Origin: Sulfuritalea sp. | GTDB lineage: Bacteria > Pseudomonadota > Gammaproteobacteria > Burkholderiales > Rhodocyclaceae | DNA: 10,774 nucleotides | Direction of reading: 5' to 3' | NCBI GenBank assembly: GCA_021738105.1 | Contig: JAIPCS010000117.1 | Coordinates: 1-10,774 of the forward strand | In this document: positions 1 to 6,550 of the stretch, piece after piece | Position numbering within the stretch: the stretch's first letter is position 1 | Layout: each line of letters opens with the position of its first letter | Position numbers and translations under genes: made by a program | Notes under the pieces: generated by a model | Databases searched by the model: none | Seen by the model: only the letters and a program-made list of their open reading frames with translations | What the model was told of the DNA's origin: nothing

Positions 1-200
1 GGGTGGCCGATCTCGGACCCGAAGGCGGCGACGGCGGCGGCCACACCATTGCTACCGGGACGCCGGAAGACGTGGGACGGGTAAAGGGGAGTTACACGGG
101 GCGCTATCTCGCACAGTTGCTTGCGACACGGATAGTGGCGAAGCCCTCACCGAAAGCAAAGCCAAAACCGGCGAGTCGATCAAGGAAGATTGCCTCATGA
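1..200 (+). CDS. uvrA: UvrA excinuclease ABC subunit A, C-terminal end (partial)
   Basis: The gene enters from the left edge with its first complete codon at position 3. The visible 65 residues open with [11 protein letters not shown], then ATGTPEDV and KGSYTGRYL. This is the conserved C-terminus of UvrA, the ATPase of the UvrABC nucleotide excision repair complex that finds bulky DNA lesions and loads UvrB. The Gly-rich stretch closes the second ABC ATPase domain. After the conserved GRYLAQLL the protein ends in a basic, Pro/Lys-rich tail of about 20 residues ([17 protein letters not shown]), probably disordered; such tails vary between species. The stop codon overlaps the start of the next gene (ATGA, 197-200), which suggests co-transcription and translational coupling. 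The identity is firm. Nothing can be said about the missing 5' part or the promoter. Confidence 0.94.
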   Translation, partial: VADLGPEGGDGGGHTIATGTPEDVGRVKGSYTGRYLAQLLATRIVAKPSPKAKPKPASRSRKIAS

Positions 201-529
201 GTGCTTTCGAAAACTACTCCCGCGAAGCCCGGGATATTGAGCATGCGATCGAACTCAAGGGTCTGATTCTCGGCATAGACTGGCACAACGAAGCCCAGGT
301 TCGCGAGGTGGCGCGCGAGGCGCTCGATTGCAAGCTCGGCGAGAACAATTGCGAGCCCGACGATCCACGCGACCGTGCCCGTCTCGAGCTGTTTGGCCTG
401 GCGCAACTTATGCTGGAGGTCATGAGGGAAAGCGCCGACGACGACATGATTACCCATGGCGGCGCCGTCTGGAAGCTTCTGGCCCGGGCAATGTGGGCCG
501 AGCATGATCGGCGTCAGGGACACGGCTGA
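197..529 (+). CDS. Uncharacterised acidic protein translationally coupled to uvrA
   Basis: I do not recognise this 110-residue protein. The start is supported by the 4-base ATGA overlap with the uvrA stop and by an AAGGA motif at 182-186, 10 nt upstream. It is soluble, acidic and apparently mostly helical, with no signal peptide or membrane segment. It is rich in Asp/Glu and Arg; two cysteines ([13 protein letters not shown]) flank a polar loop near the middle, and an amphipathic stretch follows ([17 protein letters not shown]). The C-terminus carries Trp-containing helices ([15 protein letters not shown]). Minus-strand open frames cover the same bases (104-577), but the coupling to uvrA and the ribosome binding site favour this strand. 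A role linked to UvrA is only inference from position. Confidence 0.72.
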   Translation: MSAFENYSREARDIEHAIELKGLILGIDWHNEAQVREVAREALDCKLGENNCEPDDPRDRARLELFGLAQLMLEVMRESADDDMITHGGAVWKLLARAMWAEHDRRQGHG

Positions 530-815
530 TCTGAGCCGCCGGGGACAGGCGTCTGCGGGAAATACGCAGTTCCACACCGACGCAAAGACACGTATGCTAG
601 ACCCGCGTTTTTGCGGTTTCCAAACAAGGCAATGGTTCGATTTGCCACCTCCGGATGTCGATTCTTGTCGACGATGCTTGTGGCGGCTCGAGCCATTTCA
701 ACGTTGACCAGGGTACCGGTCGTGGGCGCGCTGCAAGCGCATCGTTCAGTACATGGGGGGCGGGCAAGGCCGAATACGCCTGCCGGTTCCAGGCTGAGTA
801 GGGAGAGTAGACATA
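530..815 (+). other. 286-base untranslated gap upstream of the diguanylate cyclase gene
   Basis: No convincing gene lies here: the open frames that cross it have odd composition and lack ribosome binding sites. A perfect 5-bp hairpin (CTGCG at 553-557, CGCAG at 565-569) comes shortly after the preceding stop. GACGCAAAG follows at 579-587, and a weak -10-like TATGCT lies at 593-598. No rho-independent terminator with a T-tract is visible after the 110-residue gene, so read-through from uvrA is possible. The gap ends with a good Shine-Dalgarno sequence, GGGAGAG at 801-807. Confidence 0.55.
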
Positions 816-2339
816 ATGGAACCGCCACAGTCGCGGATTGATTTGAAAAGCGACACGATCGACGATCCGATTTTCTGGGAGCCGTCGCTCGCTTTTCTGA
901 AGTTCGCCATCGCTGCCCTGCTGATTGGCGCGCTTGCCTCGATAGTGGTGCTACGCTTGCTCGCGCCGGATCAAATGCTGCGTACCATCGGGCCCATACT
1001 GGGTCTTTCGGTAGCACTTGCTGGATGGTTCTTTCTCTCGCGCGGCAACGCACAGGCCGCACGAAGCGTGATGGCCATCGGAACCTGGGTCATCGTCACG
1101 GGCATCGCGACATTTACCGGTGGAACGCGGGCGCCGGTCGTCATCGGTTATCCTGCGATCATATTTATCATCGGCTGGGTCATCAGTTCGCGTGCGGCGA
1201 TGGTCGTGGCCGTGATGACCGCGATTGCAATCACAGGATTCATACTGGCCGAAACGACGGGATTTCTTCCAGTGCCACCGTCCAGCTCTGCGGTGCTTCA
1301 TGGCATGCTCCAAATCATTGTCTTCGTGTTGTCGACGTCCCTGGTCGTCGTACTCGTCCGCTCCTACCAGAATCGGCTCCGGGATCTCGTCAGACTAGGC
1401 AACGATCTCGCGCGACGAACGGCCGAGCTCGAGACGAGCCGGGCTGACCTGCACCGGGCTCAGGCCGTCGCCAAAATCGGCAGCTGGGTTCTCGACATCG
1501 TCACCGGCACAACCACATTGTCTGCTGAAGCCTGCCGTATATACGATCTGCCGGAAGGCAGCGGCGGGCGTCTTGACACCTATCTGGCAAAAGTTCATGC
1601 CGAAGACCGGAGCGAGGTCGCCGACGCCTGGCAGGCGGCCCTGAAGAGCGGCAGCTTCGAGCATGAGCACCGCATACGGGTCGGCGATTCCATTCGCTGG
1701 GTCCGGCAGGAAGCAGAGCTGGAGTTTGCCGCGAACGGAACTCCGCTGCGTGCGGTGGGAATTTCGCAGGACATCACCGAGCGCAAGGCCGCCGAGGAAA
1801 AAATCAATAGCCTGGCGTACTACGATCCGCTTACTCGACTGCCCAATCGCCGGCTATTGATGGATCGGATCAGTCACGCCATCGCAAGTTGCCAGCGCAG
1901 CAAACGCAGCGGTGCGCTGTTTTTCATCGACCTCGACAACTTCAAGATACTCAACGACACGCGCGGCCATGACATTGGCGACTTGCTGCTGTTGCAGGTC
2001 TCGGAACGCCTCGGTACCTGCGTTCGGGAAGTCGATACCGTAGCCCGGTTGGGAGGAGACGAGTTCGTGGTGGTGCTCGCGGATTTGAGCGCAGACCGTG
2101 AAGAAAGCACCACCCAGGCCCGGGCGGTGGGCGAAAAGGTGCTGACCATTCTCGGCCAGTCGTACATTCTTTCCGGGCAGGCGCACCAGAGCACGGCCAG
2201 CATCGGTATCACCCTGTTCGACATGCACCCGGTGACGGTAAACGATTTATTGAAGCAGGCGGATATTGCCATGTACCAGGCCAAGTCAGCCGGTCGCAAT
2301 ACCCTGTCTTTTTTCGGCAGGGAATCGATGAAAGACTGA
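816..2339 (+). CDS. Membrane-anchored PAS-GGDEF diguanylate cyclase
   Basis: This 507-residue protein should make the second messenger cyclic di-GMP from two GTP at the inner membrane. Residues about 25-182 hold some six hydrophobic segments, resembling a MASE-type sensory membrane domain whose exact family I cannot name. A short helical linker (about 183-211) leads to a PAS domain of the PAS_3 type (about 212-325), ending in GISQDITERKAAEEKI. The GGDEF domain starts at DPLTRLPNRR (337-346). The active-site loop is intact, GGDEF at 413-417, and the inhibitory I-site RxxD is present as REVD at 404-407, exactly five residues before it. Both catalysis and product inhibition are therefore expected. 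There is no EAL or HD-GYP domain. The start codon follows GGGAGAG with an 8-nt spacer. The ligand sensed by the membrane and PAS parts is unknown. The next gene converges on it, with a 177-base gap in which I see no clear terminator. Confidence 0.93.
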   Translation: MEPPQSRIDLKSDTIDDPIFWEPSLAFLKFAIAALLIGALASIVVLRLLAPDQMLRTIGPILGLSVALAGWFFLSRGNAQAARSVMAIGTWVIVTGIATFTGGTRAPVVIGYPAIIFIIGWVISSRAAMVVAVMTAIAITGFILAETTGFLPVPPSSSAVLHGMLQIIVFVLSTSLVVVLVRSYQNRLRDLVRLGNDLARRTAELETSRADLHRAQAVAKIGSWVLDIVTGTTTLSAEACRIYDLPEGSGGRLDTYLAKVHAEDRSEVADAWQAALKSGSFEHEHRIRVGDSIRWVRQEAELEFAANGTPLRAVGISQDITERKAAEEKINSLAYYDPLTRLPNRRLLMDRISHAIASCQRSKRSGALFFIDLDNFKILNDTRGHDIGDLLLLQVSERLGTCVREVDTVARLGGDEFVVVLADLSADREESTTQARAVGEKVLTILGQSYILSGQAHQSTASIGITLFDMHPVTVNDLLKQADIAMYQAKSAGRNTLSFFGRESMKD

Positions 2340-2516
2340 GCAGCCGCGCTGACCGGTTCAGGGACCAAAGCGCAAACCCGATTGCCGCTATTGGCAGACG
2401 CAAGGCCAGATGCGTTTGGTATCGGACGGCACCAGACTTCTGTCCGCGTTCATGGATGGCGCGGCGTCCTTTCCGACAGTTGAAACCCCAAACGCCGGAA
2501 CGGCACCGGGGCCGAT

Positions 2517-3641
2517 TCAGGTGCTGATCAGCTTGAGATCGAAGGCCCTTTCGATGAACCAGAACAGGGCAATCAGCAAAGTCAGCAGAGAGCCGCCGAT
2601 GAACACACCACGGCGATAGAAAATAGTGTCGCGCAGAAAATAGGCGAGCGGCAGGAACACCGCGACGATGGCCAATTGGCCGGTCTCGACACCCAGATTG
2701 AAACCGAGCAGGGACAACACCAGTGTCTCGCGCGGCAGGCCCAGTTCGACCAGCACGCTGGCAAAACCGAAACCGTGAATCAGGCCAAAGCCGAAGGCCA
2801 CCATCCAGCGCCGATGCTCGACCAGCGGCTTGAGATTATTCGCAGCCGCCAGTACCACCGACGCCGCAATCGCAGATTCCACCAGGCGTGATGGCAAGGA
2901 AACCAGGCCGAGTGCGGCCAGCGACAGCGTGATTGAATGGGCCACGGTAAAGGCCGTAACGACCCACAAGACCTCGCGCAGGGCTTCTCCGAAACGCGCC
3001 ACACCACGCCAGCGTCTCGCGTCATGCACCAGCACCGCAGGCAACAGTAACGACAGCAAAAACAGGATGTGATCAAAACCGATCCAGATATGCCAGATGC
3101 CTTCAACCAGGTACTGCCCGAACTGTGCCAGACGCGAGACGTCTCCGGCGACAAAGCGCTGCTCGCTTCGCTCGGGCGACATCACCGCAGTTTGCGTGGC
3201 ACCGTCGAGGGTCAGTCGCAGCAGTCCGCGATGCAGGGCGTCGAGCTCGAACAGCAAGCGATAGCCCAGCGTCAAATCGCCTTGAGCGGCAGGGCAGCTA
3301 CCTGCCAGTTTCAGCACGGTATAGCCACCATCGGTGTGGCTGTCGACCAGATGATCGCTTACCCGCACACGGCACGTCCCTCCCCGCTGCAGGGTGAGAC
3401 GGCCGAGCGCCCAGGCGTCAATATCGGCATGCCGCGCGCGCAGTTCGCCCCAGGTGATTTCGCCGTTGCCATCGAGATCGAGTCCAAGCGCAAAATCAAT
3501 GTCACGCAGGGCAATGTCCCATTGCCCGCTGATCTCGCTGCCGGCAACATCGAGCACCAGATAGCTGTCGCTGGCCTTGTGTGCCAGTACCGGAAGTGAC
3601 AACAGCACTATCAGCGCGAACAGGCCGCTACGCAACTTCAT
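2517..3641 (-). CDS. HupE/UreJ-family membrane protein with exported EF-hand-like loop
   Basis: The protein has 374 residues from the ATG at 3641, which overlaps the upstream stop as ATGA; a longer frame from GTG at 3668 is less likely. Residues 1-20 form a signal peptide (cleavage after LPVLA), so the mature protein would begin HKASDSYL. An exported domain follows (about 21-170), with a canonical 12-residue EF-hand loop at 55-66 (DLDGNGEITWGE) and two cysteines (90 and 116) that may pair. From about 180 the chain is a polytopic membrane domain of the HupE/UreJ type with the His-rich signature GIWHIWIGFDHILF (181-194), then AHS near 235 and HGFGFA near 289. HupE and UreJ relatives are implicated in nickel or other metal transport, but this larger two-domain subfamily has no function I can state. 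Metal or Ca2+ binding is inferred from the residues. The TPR partner immediately upstream points to a shared complex or pathway. Confidence 0.85.
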   Translation of the reverse strand: MKLRSGLFALIVLLSLPVLAHKASDSYLVLDVAGSEISGQWDIALRDIDFALGLDLDGNGEITWGELRARHADIDAWALGRLTLQRGGTCRVRVSDHLVDSHTDGGYTVLKLAGSCPAAQGDLTLGYRLLFELDALHRGLLRLTLDGATQTAVMSPERSEQRFVAGDVSRLAQFGQYLVEGIWHIWIGFDHILFLLSLLLPAVLVHDARRWRGVARFGEALREVLWVVTAFTVAHSITLSLAALGLVSLPSRLVESAIAASVVLAAANNLKPLVEHRRWMVAFGFGLIHGFGFASVLVELGLPRETLVLSLLGFNLGVETGQLAIVAVFLPLAYFLRDTIFYRRGVFIGGSLLTLLIALFWFIERAFDLKLIST

Positions 3642-4861
3642 CGCCGCTTCACCGGCACCGTCCCGCACGGGGATGCCGCATCACATAATTTTTTGTCCAG
3701 ATCGCGCAAGCGCTCATCCTCAAAACCGCTGCGACGCAGCCAGTCACGCACGGGTTGGGCCGCCACCGCGTCCTGCGCCGCAATCGCCGCTTCAAGCAGA
3801 ATGCGGGCGTCGCGCGGCTCGCGCTGAACGCGGTAGTTTTCCGCCGCCAATCGCAGGGCTTGTCCTGCATCTGCCCGCAGATGCAGGTAGTAACGCGCTT
3901 CCTCCGCCCGGTGCGTCGTGTCGCCGCGCAGGCGGGCGGCGGCAAAACGCTCGTCGAGCATTTGCGCCAGGCGATTCGCCTCCGGCGACTTCAGCCGCGC
4001 CGCGGCTTCGGCCAGGCGCAGCAACAGCGTGTCCGAGGATTCCCACGTCGCCAGAAGCGCACGCACCTCCGCCGGTCGCGCATTGTCGAGCAGAAAATCA
4101 CTCCAGGCCGCCAGCAGGTAGCCGTCGTCCCGACCAAGGTCCAATGCCGCCCGATAGTGCTTTTCCGCCAGCGCCAACTGGCCCCGCCAGGCCGCCACCT
4201 CACCCATCCGGGTCAGCAGCCAGAGTTGGTTGACAGGATCCCGGTTGATGCTCAAGGCGTGTTGCAAGGACCGGTAAGCGGCCTCCAACTGACCACCATA
4301 GGCCTGGACCAGACCGATGCAGGTGCCATACAACACCTGCTGACCCAGACTCTGCAAGGCCTCGCATTCGCCCCGCGCCGCCGCGTAGTCAGCCTGTACC
4401 AGAAAGATGGCGCCTCGCCAGGCATGGGCTTCGGCAAGTTGCGGATCCTGTTTCAAAGCGGCGGCGAAGTCCTCCAGCGCGGCCGCAAAACCATGCCGGT
4501 ACTGCCGCAGCATGCCGCGTACGACGCGCAGGTCTGGCGGAAGCGGCTCTGAAAAGTGAGCAAGCACTGCTTCGGCGTAACCAACGTAGCGCGGATCTCC
4601 GCGCGCCATGGCAAGATCGAAGTAACGCTGCGCGAGTCGCGCGGCAGGTTTCGGATCCTTGGCAGCAGCGGCCATTGCCGCCCGCAAGGCCACCAGTTCC
4701 CGGGCGCTGGCGTCGCCGGCACGAGTCGGCAAACGTTCCAGCACTTCAGAATCGTCGCTTGGCAGTCGTGGCGAGGCATGGGCTGTCGTTGCCAGCATCA
4801 GGGCCGACGTCACCAGAAAAGGAGCAAAAAAGCGAAATACTTGAAAACCGGTCAACTTCAT
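3638..4861 (-). CDS. Exported tetratricopeptide-repeat (TPR) protein
   Basis: This is a 407-residue protein from the ATG at 4861. That start is chosen because it puts a signal peptide at the N-terminus (MKLTGFQVFRFF, hydrophobic core, then ATTAHA-S); the longer frame begins with TTG at 4921 and would bury the signal. The mature protein is all helical and Ala/Leu/Arg-rich, with degenerate TPR helix pairs through most of its length, for example around DFAAALKQDPQLAEAHAWRGAIF and LALAEKHYRAALDLGRDDGYL. TPR arrays are protein-binding scaffolds, so it probably acts in the periplasm as a partner or assembly factor. Two cysteines near the C-terminus (CDAASPC) could form a disulfide. The stop overlaps the start of the HupE/UreJ-type gene (ATGA), strong evidence for one operon and likely cooperation. 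The ribosome binding site is weak. Its binding partner cannot be read from sequence. Confidence 0.85.
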   Translation of the reverse strand: MKLTGFQVFRFFAPFLVTSALMLATTAHASPRLPSDDSEVLERLPTRAGDASARELVALRAAMAAAAKDPKPAARLAQRYFDLAMARGDPRYVGYAEAVLAHFSEPLPPDLRVVRGMLRQYRHGFAAALEDFAAALKQDPQLAEAHAWRGAIFLVQADYAAARGECEALQSLGQQVLYGTCIGLVQAYGGQLEAAYRSLQHALSINRDPVNQLWLLTRMGEVAAWRGQLALAEKHYRAALDLGRDDGYLLAAWSDFLLDNARPAEVRALLATWESSDTLLLRLAEAAARLKSPEANRLAQMLDERFAAARLRGDTTHRAEEARYYLHLRADAGQALRLAAENYRVQREPRDARILLEAAIAAQDAVAAQPVRDWLRRSGFEDERLRDLDKKLCDAASPCGTVPVKRR

Positions 4862-4938
4862 GAGAGACACCCGCGTTACATGCTCCGTGGCCGCCCAGTC
4901 GGGCGTCACATTCTCCAACAAATTCCTAGGAGTTTCAC
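4862..4938. promoter_or_regulatory. Divergent control region between the TPR/HupE-like operon and the Lys/Glu-rich gene
   Basis: This 77-base gap must carry promoters for both directions unless transcripts start further away. It contains a perfect 5-bp inverted repeat, CGCCC AGTC GGGCG (4892-4905), flanked by GTG and CAC, so the imperfect palindrome spans about 4887-4909. It could be an operator or an RNA hairpin. The plus-strand gene has a good ribosome binding site, TAGGAG at 4927-4932. I find no convincing sigma-70 -35/-10 pair on either strand. Confidence 0.4.
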
Positions 4939-5157
4939 ATGAGCAAGCTATTGTCCCTTCTGATCGCCGCTACTTTCGCTACCGTTTCCGTGGGCTCCTT
5001 CGCAGCCTCCCATGGTGGTGCCGCCAAAATGGAAAAGAAGGAAATGAAGGAAGAAAAGAAAGAAGTCAAAGAAGAAGCGAAAGAAGCCAAGAAGGAAATG
5101 AAGGAAGAAAAGAAAGCAGCCAAGAAGGCAGCCAAAAAGGCCAAGAAAGCCGAGTAA
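4939..5157 (+). CDS. Small exported Lys/Glu/Ala-rich repeat protein
   Basis: The protein has 72 residues. The ATG is preceded by TAGGAG with a 6-nt spacer, a strong translation signal. Residues 1 to about 22 look like a signal peptide (MSKLLSLLIAATFATVSVGS, with FA before the cleavage site), so the mature part would begin ASHGGAAK and be exported. From residue 31 almost every residue is Lys, Glu, Ala or Met. An 18-residue unit at 33-50 starts KKEMKEEKK and is repeated at 51-68, where the second copy drifts to KAAKKAAKKA and makes the tail strongly basic. Spacing of Glu and Lys three to four residues apart favours one long charged alpha helix rather than a globular fold. There is no lipobox or cysteine. 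I cannot assign a family or function. A small stress or envelope-binding protein is one possibility, based only on its composition. A strong terminator follows 16 bases after the stop, so it is probably a single-gene transcript. Confidence 0.85.
   Translation: MSKLLSLLIAATFATVSVGSFAASHGGAAKMEKKEMKEEKKEVKEEAKEAKKEMKEEKKAAKKAAKKAKKAE
5035..5116 (+). repeat. 28-bp perfect direct repeat, 54-bp period, inside the Lys/Glu-rich gene
   Basis: Bases 5035-5062 recur exactly at 5089-5116. The period of 54 bp keeps the reading frame and corresponds to one 18-codon unit. The stretch 5031-5116 is about 92% purine on the coding strand, with only seven pyrimidines in 86 bases. The identity at nucleotide level, including codon choice, suggests a fairly recent internal duplication or slippage. 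Confidence 0.85.
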
Positions 5158-5173
5158 TCTGGCTTTCCAGGGT

Positions 5174-5202
5174 AAAAAGCGGGCTGAAGCCCGCTTTTTT
5201 TT
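5174..5202. terminator. Bidirectional rho-independent terminator
   Basis: The stem GCGGGC (5179-5184), loop TGAA and GCCCGC (5189-5194) is preceded by AAAAA and followed by eight T residues. The A- and T-tracts on both sides let it stop transcription in either direction. It lies 16 bases after the Lys/Glu-rich gene on the + strand and 16 bases after the PAP2 gene on the - strand. Confidence 0.93.
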
Positions 5203-5218
5203 GCAGAAATCACTGCAA

Positions 5219-5863
5219 TCAGGATCGCGCCACTGTCCTGCCAAACATGAAGGCGCGCAAACCCAACACCCAGCCCGCCGCTGCGACGGTCCCGACCATC
5301 ACGTCGCTGGGGTAATGTACTTGCAGATAGAGGCGGGAAAGACCCACCACCACGACCACTGCCGTCAGCACAGAAGCCGCCCGGCGCCACGCCCGCGACT
5401 GAAGGTGCCACAGGACCAACAGCACAGCCACCGCACATGCCGTCGCCTGCAAGGCATGCGTACTTGGAAAAGACAGCAGCGACTCCACCGGAACCAGAGC
5501 CGGGAACAGTTCCGGACGCGGGCGCTGTACCAGTTGCTTGAGCAGCCGAGCCAGTAGTGCTGCACCGATCAGCGCGGCGACCAGAAAATACGCCTCGCCA
5601 CGATGCCCCCGGCGCCAAAGCACACCCGCGGCCACGGCCACCAGTGGCAGCAGCACGATCAACGAGCCCAGCCAGGTCAGGTTTTTGAACACGGCATCGA
5701 GTGCGACGCTACGCAGCGCATGGGCCACTACCAGCGCCTCCCGGTCTCCGGGAAATAAGCCGGAATCGCTCGCCCCAAGACCGACCGCACATGTGGCAAA
5801 CACCAGTGCTGCCGCCGTCCACCAGCGCCACGCCTCAAACTTCATTGGCCTTGCCCAGGCCAT
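5219..5863 (-). CDS. PAP2-family membrane phosphatase
   Basis: This is a type 2 phosphatidic-acid-phosphatase-like protein of 215 residues with about five to six membrane segments. It carries all three active-site motifs: KQLVQRPRP (KxxxxxxRP, 109-117), FPSTH (132-136) and SRLYLQVHYPSD (176-187). The last supplies the phosphorylated histidine (His183) and Asp187. Motif two reads PSTH in place of the usual PSGH, a tolerated but less common change. Members remove phosphate from lipid substrates such as phosphatidic acid, phosphatidylglycerophosphate or undecaprenyl pyrophosphate; the substrate here cannot be chosen from sequence. The ATG at 5863 starts 1 nt after the stop of the upstream SDR-like gene, indicating an operon. 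ATG at 5845 is an alternative start giving MKFEAWRWW. Transcription should end at the shared terminator at 5174-5202. Confidence 0.88.
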   Translation of the reverse strand: MAWARPMKFEAWRWWTAAALVFATCAVGLGASDSGLFPGDREALVVAHALRSVALDAVFKNLTWLGSLIVLLPLVAVAAGVLWRRGHRGEAYFLVAALIGAALLARLLKQLVQRPRPELFPALVPVESLLSFPSTHALQATACAVAVLLVLWHLQSRAWRRAASVLTAVVVVVGLSRLYLQVHYPSDVMVGTVAAAGWVLGLRAFMFGRTVARS

Positions 5864-5864
5864 G

Positions 5865-6515
5865 TCAATCGATGATTGCTTCGGATTCAATCACATGGTC
5901 GCCGGGCACGGCGTCGAGCGCACTGCGCAACAGCGCCCGGGCAATGGCGGCGGCGCTGACCGGGCGATAGCGTCGCGGAATCAACGGCCGGAGCACGCGC
6001 GAAACCGCCAGGCCAAGCTGTTCACCCCGGCGCGGCTCGCTGCGCGTGGCGTCGATCAGCGACGGCCGGACGACGGTGTAGCTGGGAAAGCCCAGAGCAC
6101 GGATTCCCGCTTCGGCTTCGGCTTTGGTGCGCAGGTAGAAATTGCCCTTGAGGCTCGCACCCAGGGAAGAGTTCAGCGCAAACACGGGCGTGCCGGCTCG
6201 TCGTGCCGCCGTCGCGATCGCGATCGGCAGATCACGATCCACCGCCGCAAAAGCCGCCTGCGAGCCGGCGGTCTTGATCGTGGTCCCCAGTGTGCAGATC
6301 ACGGCATCCGCTGCCCACCACGACGCATGCTCCGGCAGCGCATCGAAATCGGTGATGATATTGACCAGCTTTTCCGCTCGCGCGAGGGGGCGACGCGTCA
6401 GCGCCACGACTTCGGAAACACGCGGATAGGCCAGCGCTTGCTTCATCACCTCGCAGCCCACCGCCCCGGTGGCGCCCACCAGCAGTAGACGCCGTGGTGA
6501 CTTTGAATCGTTCAT
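5865..6515 (-). CDS. SDR-like NAD(P)-binding oxidoreductase (TIP30/HTATIP2-like)
   Basis: This 216-residue Rossmann-fold protein starts from an ATG 11 nt after AAGGAG, a good ribosome binding site (complement of 6527-6533). The nucleotide-binding loop is GATGAVG (14-20), followed by an R-rich turn after strand two (TRR, 40-42) that suits NADP(H). It continues with VICTLGTTIKTAGS (72-85) and a short-chain dehydrogenase active site with Ser116/Ser117 and YLRTK (Tyr127, Lys131). The order and length fit the atypical SDR group that includes TIP30/HTATIP2. Members are annotated as NAD(P)H-binding or epimerase-like and their substrates are mostly unknown. It is followed 1 nt later by the PAP2 phosphatase gene, so the two are probably expressed together, perhaps with a lipid or envelope role, although that link is inference. 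Confidence 0.87.
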   Translation of the reverse strand: MNDSKSPRRLLLVGATGAVGCEVMKQALAYPRVSEVVALTRRPLARAEKLVNIITDFDALPEHASWWAADAVICTLGTTIKTAGSQAAFAAVDRDLPIAIATAARRAGTPVFALNSSLGASLKGNFYLRTKAEAEAGIRALGFPSYTVVRPSLIDATRSEPRRGEQLGLAVSRVLRPLIPRRYRPVSAAAIARALLRSALDAVPGDHVIESEAIID

Positions 6516-6550
6516 ACGGCTTGCTTCTCCTTAACGTGAAACAACTCGTT

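Noticed and set aside
570..598. Sigma-70 promoter TTCCAC - 17 nt - TATGCT ahead of the cyclase gene
   Set aside because: The spacing is right but the -35 box matches at only two positions; too weak to call.
611..841. 76-residue plus-strand open frame in the leader
   Set aside because: No Shine-Dalgarno or recognisable domain, Arg/Ser/Ala-rich composition, and it overlaps the well-supported start of the cyclase gene at 816.
514..1062. 182-residue minus-strand open frame across the diguanylate cyclase leader
   Set aside because: It overlaps the start of the cyclase gene, has no ribosome binding site of note and shows no domain.
2340..2516. Terminator between the cyclase gene and the HupE/UreJ-like gene
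   Set aside because: Only 4-bp stems are found (for example GCCG GAA CGGC) and none is followed by a T-tract.
3642..3668. Longer start (GTG at 3668) for the HupE/UreJ-like protein
   Set aside because: The ATG at 3641 overlaps the upstream stop as ATGA and places the signal peptide at the N-terminus.
4862..4921. Longer start (TTG at 4921) for the TPR protein
   Set aside because: It would add 20 charged and polar residues before the signal peptide; the ATG at 4861 begins it directly.
5538..6488. 316-residue plus-strand open frame antisense to the PAP2 and SDR-like genes
   Set aside because: Both minus-strand genes have intact family motifs; this frame has Arg/Ala/Ser-rich shadow composition.
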